Origin: Tamlana carrageenivorans
GTDB taxonomy: Bacteria; Bacteroidota; Bacteroidia; Flavobacteriales; Flavobacteriaceae
Assembly (NCBI RefSeq): GCF_002893765.1
Contig: NZ_CP025938.1
Location: 3,429,501 to 3,493,500 of the forward strand
DNA length: 64,000 nt
Reading direction: 5' to 3'
Below the pieces are notes generated by a model. It ran no database searches, was not told the origin of the DNA, and saw nothing but the letters and a program-made list of their open reading frames with translations. The first letter of the stretch is position 1, and every line of letters starts with the position of its first letter. Shown in pieces: positions 18,611 to 27,151 of the stretch. The position numbers and the translations under genes were made by a program.

Positions 18611-20086
18611 ATGAGCAAAAAACTACCCTCAACAAGAAGTAAAAACAGTTGTTTTTTTGGAAGTGCATTTTTTATCCTTCTTTTTTTTATTTTTAGCCTC
18701 AATGGCTTTTCTCAAATTAATTATGAATACGCTAAAAATAAGAATCTAAACTTTGGGTCGTATGGTAGGGTAGGTGTAGGCTGGTCCTTCGATAATGGAG
18801 GTGCCATTGGGCATCGACTAAACCTTAACAACATGGGGAGCATTGGTGGACGTTTGGAAGAACAAGATTATTTAGAATTGGTCCCTAATTTAACATTCAA
18901 TCCTCAAAAAGGAGACTCAACAGAAATACATGTTCAAATACGCTTAGCGGTTTATTCTACAAGTTTAACGACTATTGGAAACTCAACAACAAGCAGTATT
19001 GGAGGCTTAACGTTTGCCATGCCGGAAATTTACGCCGAAGCTAGAAATATAAGAGGCTCTGGGTTAAATGTTTGGATTGGATCACGGTTTTATCGGGGTG
19101 CTGATGCACATATTGCCGATCATTTTTATTTTAATGATCACTCCGGCCAAGGTGTTGGTGTGGAATATAAAAAGAGTCGATTATCAACTATTTTTGTCGC
19201 TTCCGTAGATACCACATCTACTTTACCACCCTATTTTTATCTGAATTTTAAAACAGGTACACCTAGTGCAGCATTAAGACAACGCACTGTTTTTGCTGGG
19301 GAACACGATTTTGAAATTGATGCAAACAATAGCATTACTGCCCTTGCAGAATATCATCACATGGAAGAAGGCGGAGATCACACTGCCCCGGAAGATGCTA
19401 ACCAAGATATTTCAGAGGCTGAAAACTTTCCAACCGATTATGGTTATGTGTTAGGCGTGCGTTATCACAGAAACTTAAAAAAATTAATGTCGGGTTCGTT
19501 TAATGATTTTACCTTAAGATATGGCGGCGGCATTGCCAATGGTGGTGATGGCGGTTTATCGAAAACATGGCTTACTTTTGGGGCTCCTGATGAAAATTCA
19601 TTACGCTATAATGATGCCTATTCGGTGGCTTTAGTGAATCATGCGGTATTTAATTTCTCAAATAATTACACCTTGAATGCTTATGTTATTTATACGATTA
19701 GTAAAGGTGGTGCCGATTCTAATCATCGGGCGCCAACATATTTTGAACAAGAGGTTTTTAATAAGAAGGTCGATTTTTCGGTGGGGACACGACATCAATT
19801 CTATTTAAAAGATTACTTACATTTATTAGCTGAATTACATTATTCACAACGAAAGGACGGAACTAATCCTTATGCCAGTATGACTAAGTTTAGTTTTGCA
19901 CCTGTATTAGTACCCACTGGAAAACGTGACATCTGGGCAAGACCTCATTTGCGTTTTGTAGCTTCTCTGGCCTATTATAACGATTTTGCAAAAGAGCAGT
20001 TGTACTCACCTTATTTGAAGTTTGCAGGAGAAAAGCAATGGGGCTATTACTTCGGGTTTAAAGCAGAATGGTGGCTTTGGAAATAG
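18611..20086 (+). CDS. LamB/maltoporin-like carbohydrate porin
   Basis: Outer-membrane beta-barrel protein of 491 residues. The N-terminus has a basic stretch and a long hydrophobic signal segment ending near NGFSQ (about 35). The mature part alternates polar and aromatic residues typical of a barrel, begins with FGSYGRVGVGWS and ends in the aromatic EWWLWK expected of a maltoporin-type C-terminal strand. LamB-type porins pass sugars across the outer membrane. No SusC/D or sugar-kinase genes flank it, so its substrate is unknown. Confidence 0.82.
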   Translation: MSKKLPSTRSKNSCFFGSAFFILLFFIFSLNGFSQINYEYAKNKNLNFGSYGRVGVGWSFDNGGAIGHRLNLNNMGSIGGRLEEQDYLELVPNLTFNPQKGDSTEIHVQIRLAVYSTSLTTIGNSTTSSIGGLTFAMPEIYAEARNIRGSGLNVWIGSRFYRGADAHIADHFYFNDHSGQGVGVEYKKSRLSTIFVASVDTTSTLPPYFYLNFKTGTPSAALRQRTVFAGEHDFEIDANNSITALAEYHHMEEGGDHTAPEDANQDISEAENFPTDYGYVLGVRYHRNLKKLMSGSFNDFTLRYGGGIANGGDGGLSKTWLTFGAPDENSLRYNDAYSVALVNHAVFNFSNNYTLNAYVIYTISKGGADSNHRAPTYFEQEVFNKKVDFSVGTRHQFYLKDYLHLLAELHYSQRKDGTNPYASMTKFSFAPVLVPTGKRDIWARPHLRFVASLAYYNDFAKEQLYSPYLKFAGEKQWGYYFGFKAEWWLWK

Positions 20087-20274
20087 TTTTTTGGCTAGGA
20101 TTTTCTAAGCATAAATATTGGTACAATTTTAACTGATTAAGCTTTCTCATGACACTTAGTTTTTAAAAACTTTTTTAGTTTTTCAATGTCATTTAAAAAT
20201 TATTTTAGTCAAATTATTGAAAATTAAGTGATTAAAGCGATAGTTTTAGTATTTTTGATAAAATTGCTAAAAAA

Positions 20275-20822
20275 ATGATTAGAGACTACTGGAAAGAAGA
20301 ATGGAAGGAGATTGTGTTTGACGATAAAATTTCTGATGAAGAGAAATATAAAATTTCTAATTACGGCCGAATTTTAAATTGTAAAGGCGATCAAGAAATT
20401 GAACAAAAAAAATCCCTTATTAACGGTTATGAAGTGCTACGTTTAAAATTGAAGGAAAAAAGAAAATGGACCAGTAGATATGTCCATAAACTAGTGGCTG
20501 AACAATTTCTTAACCAAAACGATGGTGTTTATGTTATTCATTTAAATTACGATAAAACGGACAATCGCTTAGATAATTTAAAATGGGCAACTAAAAAGAA
20601 AAAGAAAATCATCAATTCAGCAATCCAGAATATAAAAATAAACCTAGAAAAAGAACTTACTCAAAACTTACCGAAACGAGAGTGAAATTAATTAAACGAA
20701 AAATAAATGACCCCAACCGAAGAACTAGGTTAAAAATGATTGCAAAACAATTTGGTATATCTGAAATGCAGCTTTATCGTATAAAATCAGGTGAAAATTG
20801 GGGATCGGTAACTGAGTATTGA
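20275..20822 (+). pseudogene. NUMOD4 / HNH-like protein, frameshifted
   Basis: The first frame (20275-20685, 136 residues) has a NUMOD4 motif (EEWKEI...YKISNYGRILN) and an HNH-endonuclease-like segment (YVIHLNYDKTDNRLDNLKWAT). After that the frame runs into low-complexity lysine codons and ends. In the second frame the expected C-terminus continues: NPEYKNKPRKRTYSKL..., then an HTH-like QFGISEMQLYRIKSGENWG, ending at the TGA at 20820. Adding one A to the 5-base run at 20593-20597 joins both into one protein of about 182 residues, the form I know from other Flavobacteriaceae. The IS982 copy begins just past the stop. Confidence 0.8.
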
Positions 20823-20834
20823 AAAATTAAGATA

Positions 20835-21812
20835 ACCCGTTGTGCATTTTAAATAATGCTAATTTTAATATTATTAATGTTTCTCCCAAAAATAAACTTA
20901 TTGATATACTGAATAGTTGTTAAAGCAGTTATCTTAGCTACGATTCTTGTTTTAAAACCTTCAAAAGTTTTAGCATAATTGCGTCTTATCATAAATTGGT
21001 CACAAAGTTGTGAAAATAATGTTTCTATCCTTTTCCTCTTTTTTCTAAATACATAAGGCTGTACTTTGTAATTTTTTTGATTGCTTCTCATAGGTGTATT
21101 TAGCGTTATATTACAGGTTTCAAACAAGTTAAGCTGTATTTCTGTTGATAAATAGCCTTTATCACCAATTAATGTACAATCGCTTATTTGCATCTTAATA
21201 TCTTTAAGATAATTAATATCGTGTACAGATGCTGGACTCAAATCGATACTTTGAAAGACACCATTTACAGAACAAACAGCGTGCAGTTTATAACCGTAAT
21301 AATTAGAACTTTGAGCTGCACAATAACCTTTATCTGGAAATGCATAAGTGTTTTCTTTACAAATCTTTGAACGAGAACTGCGTGATAATTTACAAACTTC
21401 TAAAGGCATACTATCTACTACAAAATAATCTTCAAATTCATTAAAATGGGAAGCTATGCTTAACCTGATACTGTTGAGCTTATTAACTAGTTTTCGTCTT
21501 CTTCTATTGTAGACACTTCTCTCTATTTTTGATAATAGGGAATCTGGAAGTTTTCTAAAAAGGTCATTTTCACTATCTATTCCCATAAATTCGGCAGTAA
21601 GACTCAAACTGATAAGTTCTAAATCACTAAGCTTTGGTTGTCGTCTTTGATAACTTAAAAGTTGTTCTTTCGATATTTTTCTTAATACTTCCAATATTCT
21701 TTCGTAATTTGCACTCAAGTTGTTCATTATTAATGATTTGTAGTTAAATCAATTTACTGATTTTCAGTAAGATGAACAACTTTTTTCTTTTAAATCATAA
21801 TGCACAACGGGT
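20835..21812 (-). mobile_element. IS982-family insertion sequence, 978 bp, with 7-bp target duplication
   Basis: Perfect 14-bp terminal inverted repeats ACCCGTTGTGCATT at 20835-20848 and its complement at 21799-21812. Directly outside them is the repeated 7-mer TAAGATA (20828-20834 and 21813-21819), the target duplication. A single transposase gene fills the element. Intact ends and duplication point to a recent insertion. The site is only 5 bp after the NUMOD4 stop codon. Confidence 0.93.
20849..21727 (-). CDS. IS982 family transposase
   Basis: DDE transposase of 292 residues, a normal length for IS982. The acidic triad is visible as VVDSMPLEVCK (first Asp), LIGDKGYLS (second Asp) and KKRKRIETLFSQL (Glu). 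The N-terminal helical part precedes the catalytic domain. It appears intact, so the element may be active. Confidence 0.93.
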   Translation of the reverse strand: MNNLSANYERILEVLRKISKEQLLSYQRRQPKLSDLELISLSLTAEFMGIDSENDLFRKLPDSLLSKIERSVYNRRRRKLVNKLNSIRLSIASHFNEFEDYFVVDSMPLEVCKLSRSSRSKICKENTYAFPDKGYCAAQSSNYYGYKLHAVCSVNGVFQSIDLSPASVHDINYLKDIKMQISDCTLIGDKGYLSTEIQLNLFETCNITLNTPMRSNQKNYKVQPYVFRKKRKRIETLFSQLCDQFMIRRNYAKTFEGFKTRIVAKITALTTIQYINKFIFGRNINNIKISII

Positions 21813-21823
21813 TAAGATATTAA

Positions 21824-21957
21824 AAAAGGCTGTCTTAAAGTTTAAACAACCGTCATTCTGTGCTTGACACAGAATCTCATGATATTGAAATACAATGATT
21901 ATGGGAATCTGAAATAAATTCAGATTGACGAAAATTAAACCTTTAAAACAGCCTTTA
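21824..21957. repeat. Large palindrome: terminator stem carrying a REP-like element in its loop
   Basis: An outer stem pairs 21824-21846 with 21935-21957 (AAAGGCTGT...TTAAA with TTTAAAACAGCCTTT, imperfect). Its loop contains a second palindrome of 80 bp (21851-21930) that begins CGTCATTCTG and ends CAGATTGACG. That inner element has its own hairpins (TTCTGTG/CACAGAA and AATCTGAA/TTCAGATT). The outer stem sits 14 bp after the thrC stop and likely terminates the thr operon; the inner part looks like a mobile palindrome inserted in it. Confidence 0.65.
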
Positions 21958-21971
21958 TATTTTATATACTA

Positions 21972-23267
21972 TTATCTCTTTAAAAGAAACGTTTTTAAGT
22001 CTTCGTAACTAGAAATTAAAGTCGCCTCTTTTTCTTTTCCCATAACTGCTTGTATTTGTTCTGGTAAAGGCTGTTCTTCTTTGATAACATCCTCTACAAC
22101 ATCCAAGAATTTTGTTGGGTGAGCCGTTTCTAAGAACACACAGTGTGCTTTAGGATTGTTTTTTAAATGTGATTTGCAACCCAAGTACCCTACAGCACCA
22201 TGCGGATCGGCAACATAGTTGTAATTATTATAAATTTCTAACATGGCTTCTCTAGTTTCATCATCTGAAAAACTATAAGAAGACACATTGTTTTTTAACG
22301 TTTCAAAGTTGTTTTTGTAAATTTCCTGAATACGAATAAAGTTACTTGGTGCTCCAACATCCATAGCATTACTAATGGTTTGCACTGAAGGCTTTGGCTC
22401 GTATAATTCGGATTCTAAATAACGTGTAACCACATTGTTTTCATTGTTAGAAGCTACAAAATGTTTAATTGGTAAGCCTAATTGTTGGGCCATCATACCT
22501 GCACAAACATTTCCAAAGTTACCACTAGGCACTGAAAATACAATATCCTCAAATTCATTATGCAATTGTTTGTAAGCAAACATAAAATAAAACAACTGTG
22601 GTAACCAACGTGCCACGTTTATTGAGTTGGCTGAAGTTAATTGCATTTTACTAGTTAAACTTTCATCCAAAAAAGCTTCTTTAACCATGGCCTGACAATC
22701 ATCAAAAGTACCATTAACTTCTAAAGCTTTGATATTTTGTCCAAGCGTTGTAAGTTGTTTTTCTTGAATGTCACTAACCTTTCCGCTAGGGTATAAGATC
22801 ACCACATTAACACCTTTTACACCAAGAAAACCGTTAGCAACGGCACCACCAGTATCTCCAGAAGTCGCCACCAAAACAGTAACTTCATTGCTGTTATTTT
22901 TGTTGAAATAGCCTAAACAACGGGCCATAAAACGCGCTCCCACATCTTTAAACGCCATGGTTGGTCCGTGAAACAATTCTAAAGTTGAAATATGATCATT
23001 TAGCTTAACAACTGGAAAATCGAAAGATAAGGTCTCTTCAACAATCGTTTTTAAGACATCCTCAGGGATCTCAGGTGAAACAAATTGTTTAATCGCTTCA
23101 AAAGCAATTTCTGTATTTGATAAATTATCAATATTTTCAAAAAACGATTTTGGTAATGGTGTAATACTTTCAGGAAAATATAAGCCTTTATCTGGAGCCA
23201 AACCTTTTACAACAGCGTTTTCAAAAGTTGTATCTGGGGCTTTATGGTTTAGTGAGTAATAGTTCAT
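21972..23267 (-). CDS. thrC: Threonine synthase
   Basis: PLP enzyme that converts O-phosphohomoserine to threonine, the last step of the pathway. The 431-residue protein starts MNYYSLNHKAPDTTFENAVVKG. It shows the PLP-lysine motif PTMAFKDVGARF near 110, SGDTGGAVANGF and the phosphate-binding PSGNFGNV. It is the last gene of the thrABC operon, 105 bp after thrB; that gap holds a REP-like hairpin. Confidence 0.96.
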   Translation of the reverse strand: MNYYSLNHKAPDTTFENAVVKGLAPDKGLYFPESITPLPKSFFENIDNLSNTEIAFEAIKQFVSPEIPEDVLKTIVEETLSFDFPVVKLNDHISTLELFHGPTMAFKDVGARFMARCLGYFNKNNSNEVTVLVATSGDTGGAVANGFLGVKGVNVVILYPSGKVSDIQEKQLTTLGQNIKALEVNGTFDDCQAMVKEAFLDESLTSKMQLTSANSINVARWLPQLFYFMFAYKQLHNEFEDIVFSVPSGNFGNVCAGMMAQQLGLPIKHFVASNNENNVVTRYLESELYEPKPSVQTISNAMDVGAPSNFIRIQEIYKNNFETLKNNVSSYSFSDDETREAMLEIYNNYNYVADPHGAVGYLGCKSHLKNNPKAHCVFLETAHPTKFLDVVEDVIKEEQPLPEQIQAVMGKEKEATLISSYEDLKTFLLKR

Positions 23268-23275
23268 TGCTAATC

Positions 23276-23295
23276 ATTCCTGCGAAGGCAGGAAT
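23276..23295. repeat. REP-like hairpin between thrB and thrC
   Basis: ATTCCTGC and GCAGGAAT pair over a 4-nt loop. The surrounding TCATTC...GAATCT pattern is the same as in the palindrome at 21851. It lies within the thr operon and could modulate the thrC end of the message. Confidence 0.6.
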
Positions 23296-23372
23296 CTGTT
23301 TATTAATTATTAATATTCTTTATATTGTATTTTCTCAGTATTTTTGGAAATTACAGTATAGCTATTTCAATC

Positions 23373-24296
23373 TTAATATATGGCTTTCACACCCTTAGTA
23401 TTTATCTTCGATACGTGAACCTCAAAAGCAATATCAGTTTTCGCATACACATTTTCCATGGTTTCTTTAACCTTATTTGCCGTTTCTAAACCTTTATTCA
23501 AGGTGAAAATTGATGGTCCAGAACCAGAAATACCGCAACCTAAGGCACCAGCTTCTAAAACTTCTGTTTTAACCTCGTTAAAATGCGGAATCAGCTTGCT
23601 TCTGTGTGGCTCTACAATAACATCATGTAGTGAGTCTTTAATCAAGTTGTAGTTGCTTGTATGCAAGGCATGCACCAAACTACCAACATTCGCCCATTGT
23701 GTAATAGCATCAGATAAAGCCACTTCTTTAGGTAAAATGGCTCTAGATTCCGATGTTTTAATTTCAATTTGCGGATGAATAATCGTCGCATATAGATCGT
23801 CTGGCGAAGGAATTTCAAGAATTTGTACAGGTGACACACTTTTCACTAAAGTAAAACCACCAAAAAGGGCAGGAGCTAAGTTATCGGCATGCTCACATTT
23901 ACTAGCTAGAGCTTCCCCTTTAATTGCAAATTCGGTTAGTTGCGTTTTGTTAAAAGGACGCCCAATAAGCTCGTTCATACCAAAAACACTACCTACAGCA
24001 CTTGCCGCACTACTACCAATGCCACTTCCTGGTTTTATGTTTTTGTATATTTCAATTTCAAATCCGAAATCCACATCAATTGTTTCATACATAGCAAGTG
24101 CCGAAACACCAGCCACATTAAGCGAAGCTTCAAGCGGTAAATCAAAACCTTCAACATGTGTTATGTGAATGCCTTTTTTATCAACTTTTCTTATAATCAT
24201 CTCATCGCCAACACTGTCTAGGCAAAAGCCCAGAACATCAAATCCGCAAGCCACATTGGCAACCGTTGCAGGAGAAAATATTTTTATTTCATTCAT
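23373..24296 (-). CDS. thrB: Homoserine kinase
   Basis: GHMP-family kinase that phosphorylates homoserine. The ATP-binding loop is KPGSGIGSSAASAVG, and the C-terminal GHMP motif is LGCGISGSGPSIF. I place the start at the ATG at 24296 (MNEIKIFSPATVANVACGFD), which gives about 307 residues and the usual family N-terminus. The open frame extends to 24359, but its extra 21 residues (MLHKKSSSYCSS...) are unlike the family. It lies about 65 bp after thrA in the same operon. Confidence 0.94.
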   Translation of the reverse strand: MNEIKIFSPATVANVACGFDVLGFCLDSVGDEMIIRKVDKKGIHITHVEGFDLPLEASLNVAGVSALAMYETIDVDFGFEIEIYKNIKPGSGIGSSAASAVGSVFGMNELIGRPFNKTQLTEFAIKGEALASKCEHADNLAPALFGGFTLVKSVSPVQILEIPSPDDLYATIIHPQIEIKTSESRAILPKEVALSDAITQWANVGSLVHALHTSNYNLIKDSLHDVIVEPHRSKLIPHFNEVKTEVLEAGALGCGISGSGPSIFTLNKGLETANKVKETMENVYAKTDIAFEVHVSKINTKGVKAIY

Positions 24297-24362
24297 ACTA
24301 TCAATTAAATAGTTCTCGGTGGCACTAGAGCAATAACTAGAACTTTTTTTGTGTAACATTTT

Positions 24363-26807
24363 TTAATCGTTTGCGATTCTAATAATATCAGCAAATAAAC
24401 CTGACGCTGTAACATCGGCTCCAGCACCAGCACCTTTAATAATCATAGGTTGTTTTGGGTAGCGTTGTGTGTAAAACATGACAATGTTATCACTTCCCTC
24501 TAAGTTATAAAAAGGATGTCCCTCTGGGATTTCTTGTAAACTAACGCTTGCTTTTCCTTGGTCGAATTTTGCTACGTATTTTAACTGACAGTTGTTCGCT
24601 TTCGCGGAAGCATACAAACTCTGGTAGTGCGCTTCATCAGTAATTAATGTTTCATAGAAATCATCAACGCTATCACTTTTCAGGCCTGCTTCCGATAAGA
24701 AAGGTTTATTTTCGATGTCTTCCAAATTCATCTCAACACCACTTTCTCTGGCAAGGATTAAAATTTTACGAGCCACATCAACACCACTTAAATCGATTCT
24801 TGGGTCTGGCTCAGTATAGCCTTCGGCGGCAGCCTGTTTCACTACATCGTAGAATTTAGTTTTATCGGTAAAATTGTTAAATACAAAGTTTAAACTTCCT
24901 GATAATACGGCCTGAATAGAATGTATTTTATCACCTGAAGCTACCAAATTATTAAGCGTATCGATAATTGGTAATCCAGCACCCACATTAGTTTCAAATA
25001 ACAATGGGGCATTATATTTTAGGGATAAGCGTTTCAGTAATTTATAGTTTTCAAAATCACTAGAACAAGCGATTTTATTACAAGCAACCACACCAATACT
25101 TTGTCTTAAATACTGAGCATAAAGGTCGGCTACATTTTTATTAGCGGTCACATCAACAAAAATACTGTTACGTAAATTCAAACTTTTTGTTTTTTCAAAG
25201 AAACCTTGTAAACTCGCTTGTTCACCTTGATTTAATTGGTCCTTCCAGTTTGTAAGATCGATGCCTTCTTCAGCAAAAATCATTTGTCTGGAATTTGATA
25301 AACCAACAACACGCATTTTTATTTTTAGGTTATCTTTTAAGAATTTTTTCTGTTGATGAATTTGTTCCACCAAGCGCTCTCCAACATTTCCAACACCGGT
25401 AATAAACACATTAAGTTGCTTTGTTTTCGACTCGAAAAACTGCTCATGTAGCGTATTTAAAGCTTTTTTTACATCTTTTTCTGCAATAACAGCCGTGATG
25501 TTTTTTTCTGAAGCACCTTGAGCAATGGCTCTAACGTTTACGTTGTTTTTGCCTAAGCTGCTAAACATTTTACCACTAATACCTTGGTGGTTTTTCATGT
25601 TATCACCAACAAGCGCAATAATAGATAAACCAGTTTCAATAATGATAGGTTCAATTTTATTTAGAGCGATTTCATTTTCAAAAACGGCATCAATAGCTAC
25701 TTTTGCATTTTCAGCATCTTTTTCTTCAATTCCTAAACAAATAGAATGTTCTGAAGAAGCCTGAGTAATCATGATGATATTAATTTTTTCCTGCGATAAG
25801 GTTTCAAACAAACGTTTAGAAAAACCAGGAATACCAACCATTCCGCTACCTTCTAAAGTAAGTAAGGCGATGTTGCTAATATTACTAATACCTTTTACTG
25901 GTTTTGTAGAAGTAACTTCGTCGTTAGAAATAATAGTTCCTGTAGCCTCAGGTTCTAAAGTGTTTTTAATATGAATAGGAATACTTAAACTCAAAACAGG
26001 TTGAACTGTTGGCGGATATAAAACTTTGGCTCCAAAATGTGATAATTCCATGGCTTCTTGATATGAAATTTTATCGATAGGGTAGGCCTGTTTTACCAAT
26101 TTAGGGTTGGTCGTGTACATACCGCTTACGTCTGTCCAAATTTCTAGTTGCTCCACCTGTAATGCTGCCGCGACGATAGCTGCAGTAAAATCAGATCCAC
26201 CACGACCTAAAGTCGTTATTTCACCTGTTTTAGATTTTGAAATAAATCCAGGTAAAATGGTCACTGTTTTGGAATCAGATTTGAAGTAATCTTGAATATT
26301 TGTATTTGTAGCCTTATAATCAACTTCAGCTTTTGTAAAGTTTGAATTGGTTACAATAAGTTCTTGAGAATTCTTTCTTTCGGCTTCAATACCACGGTTT
26401 TTCATCGTTTCAGCAATGATGTAAGACGACAATAGTTCACCGTAACTTACTAGCTTATCAGATGTTTTTGGAGACAGTTCATTAATCAAGAAAATACCTT
26501 CTAATAAACTTTTTAAACCGTTAAGTTTTTCTTCAACTTCCTTTAAAATGGATGCACTGTTTTCAGGGTTTAACGTTTTAACAATATCAATATGTTTTTC
26601 TTTGATATCATTAAATGTATTTAAAAATGCCTGTTCTTTATTTTGTGCTTGCTTCCCAGCTAAAAGTAATTTGTCGGTTATACCTCCAACGGCCGAAACT
26701 ACACAAATAACCGTGTCACGTTTACCGTAGTTTTCTAATATACTTATAACTTTATTTATGTTTTTTGAAGAACCTACAGAAGTCCCCCCAAATTTTAAAA
26801 CCTTCAT
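24363..26807 (-). CDS. thrA: Bifunctional aspartokinase / homoserine dehydrogenase I
   Basis: Catalyses the first and third steps of the aspartate pathway to threonine. The 814-residue protein has the aspartokinase start VLKFGGTSVGSSKNI, a kinase domain to about 290, two ACT regulatory domains (about 310-450; GMVGIPGFSKRLFETL and GDNMKNHQGISGKMF) and a homoserine dehydrogenase domain from about 465 (FITGVGNVGERLVEQ). The fused ThrA form is typical of Bacteroidota and gamma-proteobacteria. It is preceded by a Thr/Ile-rich leader peptide, which suggests attenuation by threonine and isoleucine supply. Confidence 0.97.
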   Translation of the reverse strand: MKVLKFGGTSVGSSKNINKVISILENYGKRDTVICVVSAVGGITDKLLLAGKQAQNKEQAFLNTFNDIKEKHIDIVKTLNPENSASILKEVEEKLNGLKSLLEGIFLINELSPKTSDKLVSYGELLSSYIIAETMKNRGIEAERKNSQELIVTNSNFTKAEVDYKATNTNIQDYFKSDSKTVTILPGFISKSKTGEITTLGRGGSDFTAAIVAAALQVEQLEIWTDVSGMYTTNPKLVKQAYPIDKISYQEAMELSHFGAKVLYPPTVQPVLSLSIPIHIKNTLEPEATGTIISNDEVTSTKPVKGISNISNIALLTLEGSGMVGIPGFSKRLFETLSQEKINIIMITQASSEHSICLGIEEKDAENAKVAIDAVFENEIALNKIEPIIIETGLSIIALVGDNMKNHQGISGKMFSSLGKNNVNVRAIAQGASEKNITAVIAEKDVKKALNTLHEQFFESKTKQLNVFITGVGNVGERLVEQIHQQKKFLKDNLKIKMRVVGLSNSRQMIFAEEGIDLTNWKDQLNQGEQASLQGFFEKTKSLNLRNSIFVDVTANKNVADLYAQYLRQSIGVVACNKIACSSDFENYKLLKRLSLKYNAPLLFETNVGAGLPIIDTLNNLVASGDKIHSIQAVLSGSLNFVFNNFTDKTKFYDVVKQAAAEGYTEPDPRIDLSGVDVARKILILARESGVEMNLEDIENKPFLSEAGLKSDSVDDFYETLITDEAHYQSLYASAKANNCQLKYVAKFDQGKASVSLQEIPEGHPFYNLEGSDNIVMFYTQRYPKQPMIIKGAGAGADVTASGLFADIIRIAND

Positions 26808-26889
26808 TTTTTAATGAATTGATAATTAAAAATAATAATTGAAATGATATGATTTTTTAAATCACAAATAATGCCCGAAGAATATGTAA

Positions 26890-26976
26890 TTAGCAACCCC
26901 AAAGGGTTGTAATGTTAGTAGTTGTACCAAAAATAGTAACGTTTCCTTTGTTCGAAAGGAAACTAATGCTGTTCAT
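26890..26976 (-). CDS. Probable thr operon leader peptide (28 aa)
   Basis: A 28-residue ORF ending 82 bp before the thrA ATG. It contains six Thr (positions 14, 18, 19, 20, 23, 24) and three Ile (4, 15, 22); residues 13-25 read VTIFGTTTNITTL. An in-frame ATG 21 bp upstream (26997) would make it 35 residues, but a TACTTTTG -7 box at 27025-27018 leaves little room for a ribosome site there. Regulatory codon enrichment for Thr and Ile matches the logic of ThrL in Escherichia coli. The peptide itself probably has no function. Confidence 0.75.
   Translation of the reverse strand: MNSISFLSNKGNVTIFGTTTNITTLWGC
26896..26969 (-). promoter_or_regulatory. Attenuator hairpins in the thr leader
   Basis: Two stems overlap the leader ORF. 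GTTTCCTTT pairs with AAAGGAAAC (9 bp, 5-nt loop, about codons 5-12). CAACCC pairs with GGGTTG across a 4-nt loop (26911-26896) at the Thr23/Thr24 to stop region. The downstream stretch is T-rich but lacks a textbook T-tract terminator, so the exact switch is not resolved. Confidence 0.5.
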
Positions 26977-27017
26977 ATTTTGGTTGAAATGATTCATTAT
27001 AATTACATAGTGCACTT

Positions 27018-27025
27018 CAAAAGTA
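27018..27025 (-). promoter_or_regulatory. -7 box of the thr operon
   Basis: TACTTTTG on the minus strand fits TAnnTTTG and lies about 40 bp before the 28-aa leader ORF. No clear -33 TTG is seen. Confidence 0.4.
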
Positions 27026-27151
27026 TTATTTTTAACCTTATAAAAAAACTTTAAGACCTTTTTTGCAGTATTCTTATATAGATTGGTTTTTCGTAGAAAA
27101 AAAATGAGAAACCTTTGTGAGAACTGAAAAATCTACAATAATAAATCACAG

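Noticed and set aside
23642..24168. Open frames of 65-73 codons around thrB
   Set aside because: They overlap thrB in other frames and do not look like proteins.
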